From assembly GCA_035632215.1 (NCBI GenBank), contig DASQHF010000107.1, forward strand, positions 1 through 43,857: 43,857 nt of DNA, given 5' to 3'. The notes under the pieces were generated by a model that made no database searches, was not told where the DNA came from, and was given only the letters and a program-made list of their open reading frames with translations. This DNA is from CAIYRG01 sp035632215. Lineage in GTDB: Bacteria; Pseudomonadota; Alphaproteobacteria; Micropepsales; Micropepsaceae. The number at the start of each line of letters is the position of its first letter. Positions within the stretch are counted from its first letter, which is position 1. Shown one piece after another: positions 24,021 to 31,325 of this stretch. Position numbers and translations under genes: made by a program.

Positions 24021-24848
24021 ATGACTAGACCAAGACTTGCCGTTTTGGCTGCAGTCTTTTTCTCGAGCGTGGCGGTACCCGCGCTCGCCGCCTGGGATCA
24101 TCTCGGCTCGGTGAACTTCACCGTCCGCGACCGCGACCAGAGCTTCGGCCCCTTGGGCGGCAGCGTCGAAGCGCTCAATCTGATGGCGCGGGATTCGGAC
24201 GTGGTGTGCCGTGACGTGACCGCGACCTTGGGCAACGGCCAGACCCGTACCGTCTATCAGGGCGTATTGCCGCGCGGACGCGAAGTGATGATCGACCTGC
24301 CGGGGGGCGAACGCTTCGTGCGGCGGCTCGACTTCAACTGCCGTTCGGAGTCGGTGCGCGGCTCTGAAGTCGACATCGCGGCAGATATCGGGCGCTTCCG
24401 CGCCGAATGGCGGCGCAGCCCCGACTGGGACCGCGTCTGGTCCCGCATGTTCAACTGGACCGATGAGGACCGGCGCTTCAGCGAGAACGACCGCTTCGGC
24501 GGCGATCGCTACATCGCCGGCCCGGTCGATACGGCGGGTTGGATCAATCTCGGATCGAGGTCGTTTGAAGGCGCCTTCGACCGCGAGGTTGCCTTCAACT
24601 TCGAGCGGCGCGACGTGGGCTCTATCGGTCTTCGTCCCATCAATGACGATGCCCGCTGCGACTCCATAACGACGACCTTCAGCAATGGCGGCTCGCGCAC
24701 CTTCCGCTTCAATCCGCGCGACGTGCTGCCCGAGGGCCAGATCCACACCATCGATATCCCGGGGCGCGAGGACATCGCGCGGATCGATATGGCGTGCCAT
24801 GCCGAGCATGGCCGGGAAGTGACCATCCAGGTGCTGGCGAGCAGATAA
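24021..24848 (+). CDS. Exported protein made of two similar beta-rich domains
   Basis: 275 residues from ATG 24021 (GAGGAG upstream); the frame is open 249 bases further upstream, but that part overlaps the divergent gene's promoter and is arginine-rich. Signal peptide residues 1-23 (...AVPALA). The mature protein has two related halves: AWDHLGSVNFTVRDRD...VEALNLMARDSDVVCRDVTATLGNGQTRTVYQGVLPRGR (about 24-125) and GWINLGSRSFEGAFDR...VGSIGLRPINDDARCDSITTTFSNGGSRTFRFNPRDVLPEGQ (about 172-275). Each ends with an acid/Arg plus one cysteine block (LDFNCRSE, IDMACHAE). Two cysteines per half could form disulfides. This is an internal duplication of a roughly 100-residue beta module. Function unknown. 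Confidence 0.82.
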   Translation: MTRPRLAVLAAVFFSSVAVPALAAWDHLGSVNFTVRDRDQSFGPLGGSVEALNLMARDSDVVCRDVTATLGNGQTRTVYQGVLPRGREVMIDLPGGERFVRRLDFNCRSESVRGSEVDIAADIGRFRAEWRRSPDWDRVWSRMFNWTDEDRRFSENDRFGGDRYIAGPVDTAGWINLGSRSFEGAFDREVAFNFERRDVGSIGLRPINDDARCDSITTTFSNGGSRTFRFNPRDVLPEGQIHTIDIPGREDIARIDMACHAEHGREVTIQVLASR

Positions 24849-24868
24849 CGCGGACACCCTGAAAACTT

Positions 24869-24899
24869 CAGGGCCGGGATTTCTCCCGGCCCTGTTTTT
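24869..24899 (+). terminator. Rho-independent terminator after the duplicated-domain gene
   Basis: CAGGGCCGGGA and TCCCGGCCCTG form a perfect 11-bp stem with loop TTTC, followed by TTTTT, 21 bases beyond the stop. Confidence 0.9.
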
Positions 24900-24917
24900 G
24901 TGTCTCGCTTCCGGCCT

Positions 24918-25286
24918 TCAGTAACCGGACCTTGGTCCGCTCACCCTGGTGAACTGGCCCAAGCGGCAGACCATGCCGGTCGCGTTGACCTCGAACTCCT
25001 GGGTGTTGGCGCAAATCCTGTCGTTGTGGACCATGTGCGTGAATCCGCTGCCCGTGGACATCAAGTCCGGACAGGGCCGCGCCAAGTCATTGCGCCACAC
25101 TTCACCGTTCTTCATGCGGAAGAGAAGCGTGCGGGCATTCACGGCCTGCGTGCCCACGATGTATTGCGGATCGAGACAGACAGTGTTCGAAGGACCGGCC
25201 GGCGCGTTCTGCGCCTGAACCGGGAGCGCGGCGGATAAGAGCAGCGCGGGAATCACGGCCACCGCGCCACAGAGTGCTCTTCTCAT
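24918..25286 (-). CDS. Small exported cysteine-containing protein, DUF6491-like
   Basis: 122 residues from ATG 25286, preceded by GGAGGCAATTTCA. Signal peptide about 1-25 (...AALPVQA). The mature domain reads VCLDPQYIVGTQAVNARTLLFRMKNGEVWRNDLARPCPDL, then a short linker and DRICANTQEFEVNATGMVCRLGQFTRV. Four cysteines (C-LDP, RPCPDL, ICAN, VCRLG) probably make two disulfides. The order of motifs resembles the DUF6491 group of small periplasmic proteins, but I am not certain. Convergent with the preceding gene, divergent from the molybdenum hydroxylase genes. Confidence 0.75.
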   Translation of the reverse strand: MRRALCGAVAVIPALLLSAALPVQAQNAPAGPSNTVCLDPQYIVGTQAVNARTLLFRMKNGEVWRNDLARPCPDLMSTGSGFTHMVHNDRICANTQEFEVNATGMVCRLGQFTRVSGPRSGY

Positions 25287-25400
25287 TGAAATTGCCTCCA
25301 AATTCAGGCGCTCACTCGCGCCGAATATCACGCTTTCCGCGATCCGGAATATATCACAGCCCCGCGACAGCGCTTGCCACTATGTGATAGACGAATCCGT

Positions 25401-25417
25401 CCGGGAACTATTCCCGG
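25401..25417. repeat. Short hairpin upstream of the molybdenum hydroxylase operon
   Basis: CCGGGAA CTA TTCCCGG, a perfect 7-bp palindrome with a 3-base loop, with a further TTCCCGGGG 10 bases on that could pair alternatively with the first arm. It is about 80 bases before the start at 25497 and could be an operator or a leader structure. Confidence 0.3.
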
Positions 25418-25496
25418 GAGGCAGGATTCCCGGGGCTTTTCGCGTGCCTCGCTTTAAGGGACGCAAGGGCTCAAAGGGCTTCAAAAAGGAAACGCC

Positions 25497-25964
25497 ATGG
25501 CTGAACGATTTACACTGAGGGTCAACGGCCAAACCCATACGATCGAGGCCGATCCCGAGATGCCGCTGTTGTATGCGCTGAGAGACGACCTCGGGATGTC
25601 CAATCCCCATTTCGGCTGCGGGCTCTCGCAATGCGGCGCTTGCACGGTGCATGTCGATGGCGTCGCGACGCGCTCCTGCGTGACGCCTGTCTCCAAAGCC
25701 GCGGGCCATGACGTGGTGACGCTCCAAGGTCTGGGCACGCCCGAAAAGCCGCATCCCTTACAAACCGCCTATGTCGAAGAGCAGGTGCCGCAATGCGGCT
25801 ACTGCATCAACGGCTGGATCATGACCGCGGCGGCCTTCTTGAATACGCACAAGAAGCCGACCGACGCCCAGATCCGCGAGGCCTTGACCGGGCTGAAATG
25901 CCGCTGCGGCACCCACACCGCGATCCTGCGCGCGGTCAAGCGCGCCGCCGAGAAGATGGCGTGA
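25497..25964 (+). CDS. Molybdenum hydroxylase small subunit, 2x[2Fe-2S] (IorA-like)
   Basis: 155 residues, normal length. The N-terminal plant-type ferredoxin domain ligates one cluster with C41, C46, C49 and C61 (FGCGLSQCGACTVHV, RSC). The C-terminal helical domain ligates the second with C100, C103, C135 and C137 (QCGYCINGW, LKCRCGTH). It passes electrons from the molybdenum centre of the next gene product. The best match in style is the isoquinoline 1-oxidoreductase alpha subunit group, which works without a FAD subunit and hands electrons to cytochrome c. It is 10 bases before the large-subunit gene. AAAAAGGAAACG serves as ribosome-binding site. Confidence 0.93.
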   Translation: MAERFTLRVNGQTHTIEADPEMPLLYALRDDLGMSNPHFGCGLSQCGACTVHVDGVATRSCVTPVSKAAGHDVVTLQGLGTPEKPHPLQTAYVEEQVPQCGYCINGWIMTAAAFLNTHKKPTDAQIREALTGLKCRCGTHTAILRAVKRAAEKMA

Positions 25965-25974
25965 GGAGGCAACC

Positions 25975-28242
25975 ATGAACGCTGAAACGAATCTCTCGCT
26001 CTCGCGCCGCGCGCTTCTGCAATCGACGGGCGCGCTCGTCGTTTCCTTCTCGCTCGCCGAAGCCGGCGAAGTGTTGGCCGCCGCGGCCGACAAGAAGCCG
26101 CCGCTCGTCCCCACCGAGCTCGACTCCTGGCTCGCGGTTTCCAAGGACGGCATGGTCACGATCTACTTCGGCAAGATGGACGGCGGTCAGGGCACCGATC
26201 TAGCAATCGCCCAGATTGTCGCCGAAGAGCTCGACGTGCCGATGAAGAGCGTCACCGTCGTGCAAGGCGATACCCTCTGGACGGTCAATCAGGGCGGCGC
26301 CTCGGGCTCGACCGGCGTGCGCTTCGGCGGCGCGGCGTTGCGTGTGGCAGCGGCGGAAGCACGCCGCGTCCTCGTCAACAAGGCAGCCGAGAAATTCGGC
26401 GTCGGAGCCGACCAGCTTAAAGTCGCCGACGGCGTCATCTCGGTTGCGAACGATGCGACCAAGAAAGTGAGCTATGCCGAGCTCATCGGCGGGCAATATT
26501 TCCACTCCGAGATCGGCTGGAACAAGCAATACGGCAACCCGCTCGCGCTCACCTCGCCCGCAAAGGTGAAGAGCCCGAGCGAATACAAGATTGTGGGCCA
26601 ATCGCCCAAGCGCTTCGACGTCGAGGGCAAGGTGTTTGGAACGAAGCCCTGGGTCTCCGACATCAAAGTCGACGGCATGCTGCACGGCCGGATGATCCGT
26701 CCGCCGATTGCCGGCGCCTCCGTCGTCGCCGTGGATGAGTCGAGCATCGCGGGCATTCCCGGCGCCAAGGTCGTGCGCAAAGGCGATTTCTTGGGCGTCG
26801 TCGCGCCCAAGGAGTGGGACGCGATCAAGGCCTCGCGCGATCTGAAAGTGACGTGGTCCCAAGTCGCCGATCCCTTCCCCGACATGGCGCAGCTCTATGA
26901 CCACATCCGCAAGGCACCGGTGACGAAGAGCGACAAGCAGGAGAAAGGCAACATCGAGGCTCAGTTCGCCAAAGCGGCGAAAATTATCGAAGCCGAATAC
27001 GAATGGCCGTTCCAGTCGCATGCCAGCATGGGGCCAGGATGCGCGGTCGCCGATGTGAGGGCGGACGGTGTCACGGTATGGACGGGAACGCAGAAGCCGC
27101 ATTTCGCCGCGCAAGGCGTGGCCGGCGTGCTGGGCGTGCCGGTCGAGAAAGTGCGGGCGATCTGGGTCACGGGCCCAGGCTCCTACGGCCGCAACGATGC
27201 AGGCGACGTGACGGTGGATGCCGCCGTCTTGTCGCAAGCCGTCGGCAAGCCGGTGCGCGTCCAATACATGCGCTATGAAGGCCATGGCTGGGATCCCAAG
27301 GCACCCGCTTCCGTGCACAAGGGCCGCGCCGCGTTGGACGCGCAAGGTAACGTGCTCGCCATCGACTTCAACTCGAAAGGCTTCTCGCGCCTCGAGACGA
27401 ATTCGACCGAATCCGATCCCGGCGACACGCTTGGGGGCATGCTCTTGGGCCATAAGGGCGCGCGTACAGCGGCGTTCAATCTTCCTGAGAACATGTACAC
27501 GTTCGAGAACAAGCGCTTGAGCTGGGAGACGATCGCGGCGCTTCTTCCCGGCGCCTCGCCCCTTCGCACCTCGCATATGCGCGATCCTCTAGGACCGCAG
27601 ATTACCTTTGCGAGCGAATCCTTCATCGACGAAGTGGCCTATGCGGTCGGCGCCGATCCGGTCGAATTCCGCCTCAAATACCTGACCGAGCCGCGCGACA
27701 TCGCGGCGATCAAGGCGGTAGCGGAAAAGGCCGGATGGAAACCCGGCAAGGCCGGCGCGCGGCGCACGAGGCGCGGCGACATCGTGACGGGCCGCGGCAT
27801 CGCTTATACGCAGCGCGGCAACACGATCGTCGCCATCGTCGCCGATGTCGAGGTGAACGAGAGGACGGGCGAGCTGCGCGTGCCCCGCGTCACCGTTGCC
27901 CATGACTGCGGGCTGATCATCAATCCCGATGCGCTTCGCCGCGTGGTCGAGGGCAATGTCGTGCAGGGCCTCTCGCGCTCGATATACGAGGAAGTGCAGT
28001 TCGACAGGCAGCAGGTGAAGAGCGTCGATTGGCTCACCTACAGGATCGTGGACATCACCGAAGCGCCGACCCAGATCGACGTCGTCCTGTTGAACCATCC
28101 CGAGTCGATTCCGACGGGCGCTGGCGAAGCAACGATGCGTCCCTTGGCAGCCGCCATCGGGAACGCGATCTTCGAAGCGACGGGCACGCGGGTGCGCCGC
28201 GCGCCCTTGAACCCGCAGCACATCAAGGCGTCCACCGTTTAA
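25975..28242 (+). CDS. Molybdopterin-binding aldehyde/N-heterocycle oxidoreductase large subunit (IorB-like)
   Basis: 755 residues, xanthine-oxidase-family catalytic subunit. The N-terminus LSRRALLQSTGALVVSFSLAEAGEVLAAA is a Tat-like signal, as in the isoquinoline 1-oxidoreductase beta group, so the enzyme is probably periplasmic. Cofactor-binding stretches include KMDGGQGTDLAIAQIVAEEL, VNQGGASGSTGVRFGGAALR, GPGSYGRNDAGD, FQSHASMGPGCAVAD and the end block PTGAGEATMRPLAAAIGNAI with the catalytic Glu (GEAT). GGAGGCAACC precedes the ATG. The pair lacks FAD-subunit, XdhC chaperone or MobA genes nearby, so maturation factors are elsewhere. Substrate cannot be deduced: aldehydes, nicotinate-like or isoquinoline-like heterocycles are all seen in the family. 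A perfect terminator follows. Confidence 0.93.
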   Translation: MNAETNLSLSRRALLQSTGALVVSFSLAEAGEVLAAAADKKPPLVPTELDSWLAVSKDGMVTIYFGKMDGGQGTDLAIAQIVAEELDVPMKSVTVVQGDTLWTVNQGGASGSTGVRFGGAALRVAAAEARRVLVNKAAEKFGVGADQLKVADGVISVANDATKKVSYAELIGGQYFHSEIGWNKQYGNPLALTSPAKVKSPSEYKIVGQSPKRFDVEGKVFGTKPWVSDIKVDGMLHGRMIRPPIAGASVVAVDESSIAGIPGAKVVRKGDFLGVVAPKEWDAIKASRDLKVTWSQVADPFPDMAQLYDHIRKAPVTKSDKQEKGNIEAQFAKAAKIIEAEYEWPFQSHASMGPGCAVADVRADGVTVWTGTQKPHFAAQGVAGVLGVPVEKVRAIWVTGPGSYGRNDAGDVTVDAAVLSQAVGKPVRVQYMRYEGHGWDPKAPASVHKGRAALDAQGNVLAIDFNSKGFSRLETNSTESDPGDTLGGMLLGHKGARTAAFNLPENMYTFENKRLSWETIAALLPGASPLRTSHMRDPLGPQITFASESFIDEVAYAVGADPVEFRLKYLTEPRDIAAIKAVAEKAGWKPGKAGARRTRRGDIVTGRGIAYTQRGNTIVAIVADVEVNERTGELRVPRVTVAHDCGLIINPDALRRVVEGNVVQGLSRSIYEEVQFDRQQVKSVDWLTYRIVDITEAPTQIDVVLLNHPESIPTGAGEATMRPLAAAIGNAIFEATGTRVRRAPLNPQHIKASTV

Positions 28243-28260
28243 GGACGCTCGCAACACCAA

Positions 28261-28289
28261 CAAAACGGCCCGGTTTCCGGGCCGTTTTG
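28261..28289 (+). terminator. Rho-independent terminator after the molybdenum hydroxylase operon
   Basis: CAAAACGGCCCGG TTT CCGGGCCGTTTTG: a perfect 13-bp stem with A-run and T-run in the arms, so it can stop transcription from both sides. It lies 19 bases past the stop. Confidence 0.92.
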
Positions 28290-28350
28290 CTTTGGCGCAA
28301 CTCCAATCGACTTCAAGCGTTACCTCGGCCGCGCTATCCGGACGAAGATC

Positions 28351-28503
28351 ATGGACAAGAACGTCCTCTACGCGATCATTGGGGTGCTGGCGGTTGCCGT
28401 CGTGGTGCTGGGGCTCGCCTTTCAGCACGAGCGCGAGAAGTCGAGCGGGTTCAGCATTGAGGCGACCAAGAACGGCATCTCGATTGAGGGCAAGAGCCGT
28501 TAG
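28351..28503 (+). CDS. Tiny single-pass membrane protein (50 residues)
   Basis: 50 residues. MDKNVLYAIIGVLAVAVVVLGLAF gives one membrane helix (about 5-24), then a charged turn (QHEREKSSG) and a short tail FSIEATKNGISIEGKSR with alternating residues that suggests a beta-strand on the cytoplasmic or periplasmic side. There are no overlapping plausible genes. Similar tiny proteins with a KNGISIE-type tail are frequent in Rhizobiales, from my general recollection. There is no strong Shine-Dalgarno (GGACGAAG at -10). Function unknown. Confidence 0.7.
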   Translation: MDKNVLYAIIGVLAVAVVVLGLAFQHEREKSSGFSIEATKNGISIEGKSR

Positions 28504-28622
28504 CCGGAGAGCGCCTGGCTCCAATAGTCTGTTGGTCGATTTTCGAGGGCCTTCGCTAACACCGCGGGATTGAACGACTTTCCATTAGTTTGTTGGTCTA
28601 ACCGCGATGGGCGGTCCGAAAA

Positions 28623-28659
28623 CGAACTGGTGTATCCACCAGTTCGCTCGAATTTTTTT
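28623..28659 (+). terminator. Strong hairpin plus T7 with no obvious upstream gene
   Basis: CGAACTGGTG TATC CACCAGTTCG is a perfect 10-bp stem-loop, followed after five bases by AATTTTTTT. The nearest upstream plus-strand gene ends at 28503, 120 bases away, so it may end either that transcript or an unannotated RNA. Confidence 0.65.
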
Positions 28660-28783
28660 CCGCCCAGCTCACCTCTGCGTCACAAGAGCAAACGCCCGCG
28701 AGCGCTGTTTTGCAGTATGCAATATTTTCTACATCGTTTTCGAAACGACGTCAAGTCGCGCAATATCGCGCGCGCGCACTTGG

Positions 28784-28804
28784 TGGCCCGGTCAAGCCGG
28801 GCCA
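28784..28804. repeat. Short palindromic element TGGCCCGG-TCAAG-CCGGGCCA
   Basis: Perfect 8-bp arms and a 5-base loop, followed by TGACA. This is the sort of short intergenic palindrome (GGCCCGG-TCAAG-CCGGGCC-ATGAC) repeated widely in Rhizobiales genomes. Only one clear copy in this window. Confidence 0.55.
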
Positions 28805-28857
28805 TGACACAATGGGGTCAGCGCTTCACCGCCGCGCGGAACGCTCCGGGAATCGGC

Positions 28858-29058
28858 CTATTTCGGTTTAGAGCGATCCTCGTTCCACTTGAGATCGCCC
28901 TCAAGCTCTTCGGCCATCTTGTCCCACTTCTCGGCACTCAAAAGATACGACTCGCGAAGCGCGCCAATCGCCTTTTCCGCTTCATTGCGCGCGTCCTGAG
29001 CCAAAGCGCGATAGCGCTTAGCCCGTGCGTGCGGCGGCAGGTAAGGGAAGTCCGACAA
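28858..29058 (-). CDS. Small helical protein, family member C
   Basis: 66 residues starting at TTG 29058 (no ATG in frame; GGGGAGAG lies ~12 bases before). The core PPHARAKRYRALAQDARNEAEK, ALRESYLLSAEKWDKMAEELEGDL matches member B (22518-22760) almost residue for residue at the patterned positions: RA-(K)-YR-LA-DA, LRESYL--AE-WD-MA. The Lys/Asp/Arg tail EDRSKPK is variable. Cytoplasmic, highly charged, two predicted amphipathic helices. Isolated between an intergenic repeat region and hisG. Function unknown. Confidence 0.75.
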   Translation of the reverse strand: MSDFPYLPPHARAKRYRALAQDARNEAEKAIGALRESYLLSAEKWDKMAEELEGDLKWNEDRSKPK

Positions 29059-29184
29059 GGTGCGCCATCTCTCCCCGCGACCTTTCCCCTCAAAGATCGC
29101 TCCGGCGACGAAGTAAGAAAGTCTAACTTGAGCAAAATTCCGCGCGCAAGATGGAAAGCGTGATAGCGGATCGAGCGCCGCGCG

Positions 29185-30165
29185 CTAGTGCTTCAGCGCC
29201 GCGGTCAATCGCTGCATCAGGGGATTGGCCCGCGCATAGACATAATCCGCAGGCTCGACGGCGACGGGCGCATCCAGGCCTTCGCCGCGGAAGAACGCGA
29301 CCACATCGCTCAAGCGATCGCGTGGGCAAAGGAGCGTGCTGCCGCCCTTCTTGCCGTCGGAGAGTGCGAGGATCGTAGAACCTGTCTTCTTCTCGAGAGC
29401 CGCGACGATCTTGTTCGCCTTCTTGGGCAATTGCGCGCGCAGCACGTAAGAGCCACGTGCGAGCTCGCGCGCGGCAATCCGCGCGGTCAAGCGTTCAGCG
29501 GCGGAGAGAGAGTCCTTGCCCCACTTGGCCGCGAGCGACGCCGCGAGCTGGGCCTGGCTCCTTAAGATCACGCCGTCATCGAGCACGCGAAGATTGTTCG
29601 CGGCCAAAGTGGCACCGGTCGTCGTGATGTCGACGACGGCTTCCGCGAGACCCGCCGCGGGTGCCCCTTCGGTCGCGCCCGTGCTCTCGACGATGCGATA
29701 GTCGGCAATGCCGTGCGCGGCGAAGAAGTCCCGCGTCAGCGCGAGATATTTCGTCGCGACGCGCAGGCGGCGGTGATGGCGCACGTGGAATGCGGTGCAG
29801 ACGTCGTCGAGGTCCGCCATGGTCGCGACATCGATCCAGGCGCGCGGCACGGCGACGACGACATCGGCGAACCCTAGCCCCAAGGGCTGCAAGAGCGCGA
29901 TCTTCTCTTCCGCATCGGGCACGGATTCGCGGATCAGGTCCTCCCCCGTGATGCCGAGATGCACTTCGCCCGCTTCGAGGGCGAATGCGATCTCGCCGGA
30001 CGACATCAGCTTCACTTCGATACCGGGCTGGCCGTCAAGCTTGGCGCGATAATCGCGTGCGCCCGCGGCCTGCTTGATCGCCATGCCGGCATCGGCAAGA
30101 TAATCCGCGACCTGCTCCTGGAGCCGGCCTTTGGAGGGGATCGCGAGCACGAGCGCGTTGGTCAT
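29185..30165 (-). CDS. hisG: ATP phosphoribosyltransferase catalytic subunit (326-residue form)
   Basis: First enzyme of histidine biosynthesis: joins ATP and PRPP to give phosphoribosyl-ATP. The N-terminus ALVLAIPSKGRLQEQVADYL, LGITGEDLIRE, LRVATKYLALTRDFFA (PRPP/ATP contacts) and ESTGATEGAPAAGLAEAVVDITTTGATLAANNL (PRPP loop) are all conserved. The catalytic core ends about residue 215. The further ~110 residues (ERLTARIAARELA... RDRLSDVVAFF... EPADYVYARANPLMQRL) are more than the short HisZ-dependent HisG has, yet hisZ is adjacent; the tail does not clearly match the regulatory domain of long-form HisG. It overlaps hisZ by four bases and ends the hisS-hisZ-hisG operon. Confidence 0.95.
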   Translation of the reverse strand: MTNALVLAIPSKGRLQEQVADYLADAGMAIKQAAGARDYRAKLDGQPGIEVKLMSSGEIAFALEAGEVHLGITGEDLIRESVPDAEEKIALLQPLGLGFADVVVAVPRAWIDVATMADLDDVCTAFHVRHHRRLRVATKYLALTRDFFAAHGIADYRIVESTGATEGAPAAGLAEAVVDITTTGATLAANNLRVLDDGVILRSQAQLAASLAAKWGKDSLSAAERLTARIAARELARGSYVLRAQLPKKANKIVAALEKKTGSTILALSDGKKGGSTLLCPRDRLSDVVAFFRGEGLDAPVAVEPADYVYARANPLMQRLTAALKH

Positions 30166-31325
30166 CGTGCCGCCCGCTTCTTCTTTGCCGCCAGCACGCG
30201 CTCGCCGCGGATGGCGCAGCCGACCGCCGGCACGTCGCGCTTGGCGCCCAAGGCCCTCAAGAGATTGTCGTAGCGGCCGCCGCCCGCGACTTGCACCGCG
30301 CCTTCGGCGTCCTCCGACCAGAGCTCGAAGACGAAGCCCGTATAGTATTCCATGTTGCGGCCGAACCGCGCCGCGAAGCTGACTTTGGTTTCGTCGAGCT
30401 TAAGTTTCGTCAGCGCCGCGATGCGCGCTTCCATCAGCTTCAAGGGCTCTTCGAGCGCACGCTCTTTTTTCACCAGCGCGCGGATTTGGGCGATGGATTT
30501 CTTGGCCGGGCCCGAGACGGAGAGCACGCGCTCGATGAGCGCGACCGCGCGCTTGTCGAGCTTCAAGGCCGCGGCTTCGGCCGCCTGCTCCATCAGCCGC
30601 TCGACGATCTCCTCGCGCGTGCGTCCGCCGGTCGGCACGCTCCCCAAGTAATCCATGAGCCCTGAGAGCGCCGCGCGGGCTTCCGCCTCGTCCGCGGTCG
30701 CGAGATGGGAGAGATAGCGCTGGGCTGGCACCGGCGCTCCGTTCGAGAGCCGCGACAAGAGCTCGCGGAAATAATCGGGCCGCCAGAAGTGGCGCTTCAA
30801 GCGCCCGCGCCATTGAGGCGGGATGTCGAGCGCATCCACGAGTGCCCCAAAGAGCGACAGCTCGCCGAGCTTGATCGAGAAGTCTTCAAGCCCCGCCGCG
30901 CGTACGCCTTCGACTGCGAGATTCAAGACCTCGACGTCGGCAGAGGCGCGGTCGGCGACGCCCAAGCACTCGACGCCCGTTTGCAAGAATTGGCTCGGGC
31001 GGTTGGGCTCGTTCGGCTGAAAGCGGAAGGCGGGCCCATGATAGGCAAGCCGCGCCGGAAATTTCGCCGCACCTGCAAGATGCATGCGGCAGACGGGCAC
31101 GGTGAGATCGGGGCGCAGGCAAAGCTCGTCGCCCGATGGATCGGTGAGCACGAAAGTGCGGCGGCGGATCTCCTCGCCCGAGCGGTCGAGGAAGGCGTCG
31201 GCCGGCTGAAGGATCGGCGGTTCAACGCGGATGTAAGAGCGCGCGGCGAAGACGCCCAAGATTTTCGCGGTCTGCTCGTCGAGCTTTGCCAACGTCGCCG
31301 CGTCGTATTGCGGAAAGCCGGTCAT
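30162..31325 (-). CDS. hisZ: ATP phosphoribosyltransferase regulatory subunit HisZ
   Basis: 387 residues. A HisRS-like paralogue without aminoacylation function that forms a complex with HisG and confers activity and histidine feedback control. Class II synthetase-like blocks are present (motif 2 LCLRPDLTVPVCRMHL, GPAFRFQP, then FLQTGVECLG), while the late region GGGRYDNLLRALG corresponds to HisRS motif 3. The C-terminal anticodon-binding domain of HisRS is absent, as expected for HisZ. It overlaps hisS upstream and hisG downstream by four bases each (ATGA), giving tight translational coupling. Confidence 0.95.
   Translation of the reverse strand: MTGFPQYDAATLAKLDEQTAKILGVFAARSYIRVEPPILQPADAFLDRSGEEIRRRTFVLTDPSGDELCLRPDLTVPVCRMHLAGAAKFPARLAYHGPAFRFQPNEPNRPSQFLQTGVECLGVADRASADVEVLNLAVEGVRAAGLEDFSIKLGELSLFGALVDALDIPPQWRGRLKRHFWRPDYFRELLSRLSNGAPVPAQRYLSHLATADEAEARAALSGLMDYLGSVPTGGRTREEIVERLMEQAAEAAALKLDKRAVALIERVLSVSGPAKKSIAQIRALVKKERALEEPLKLMEARIAALTKLKLDETKVSFAARFGRNMEYYTGFVFELWSEDAEGAVQVAGGGRYDNLLRALGAKRDVPAVGCAIRGERVLAAKKKRAAR

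Larger units (their letters stand above)
28504..28857. other. 354-base intergenic region with direct repeats and nested palindromes
   Basis: No convincing ORF. It is AT-richer than its surroundings. It contains an imperfect direct repeat (CCAATAGTCTGTTGGTC at 28521-28537 and CCATTAGTTTGTTGGTC at 28582-28598, 15 of 17 matching), a terminator-like hairpin with T7 at 28623-28659, an outer GGGCGG/CCGCCC pair around it, and a GC palindrome at 28784-28804. It may hold a small RNA or decayed sequence. Confidence 0.5.

Noticed and set aside
26200..27576. Minus-strand open frame (458 codons) opposite the molybdenum hydroxylase
   Set aside because: Shadow frame; the plus-strand gene has clear cofactor motifs throughout.
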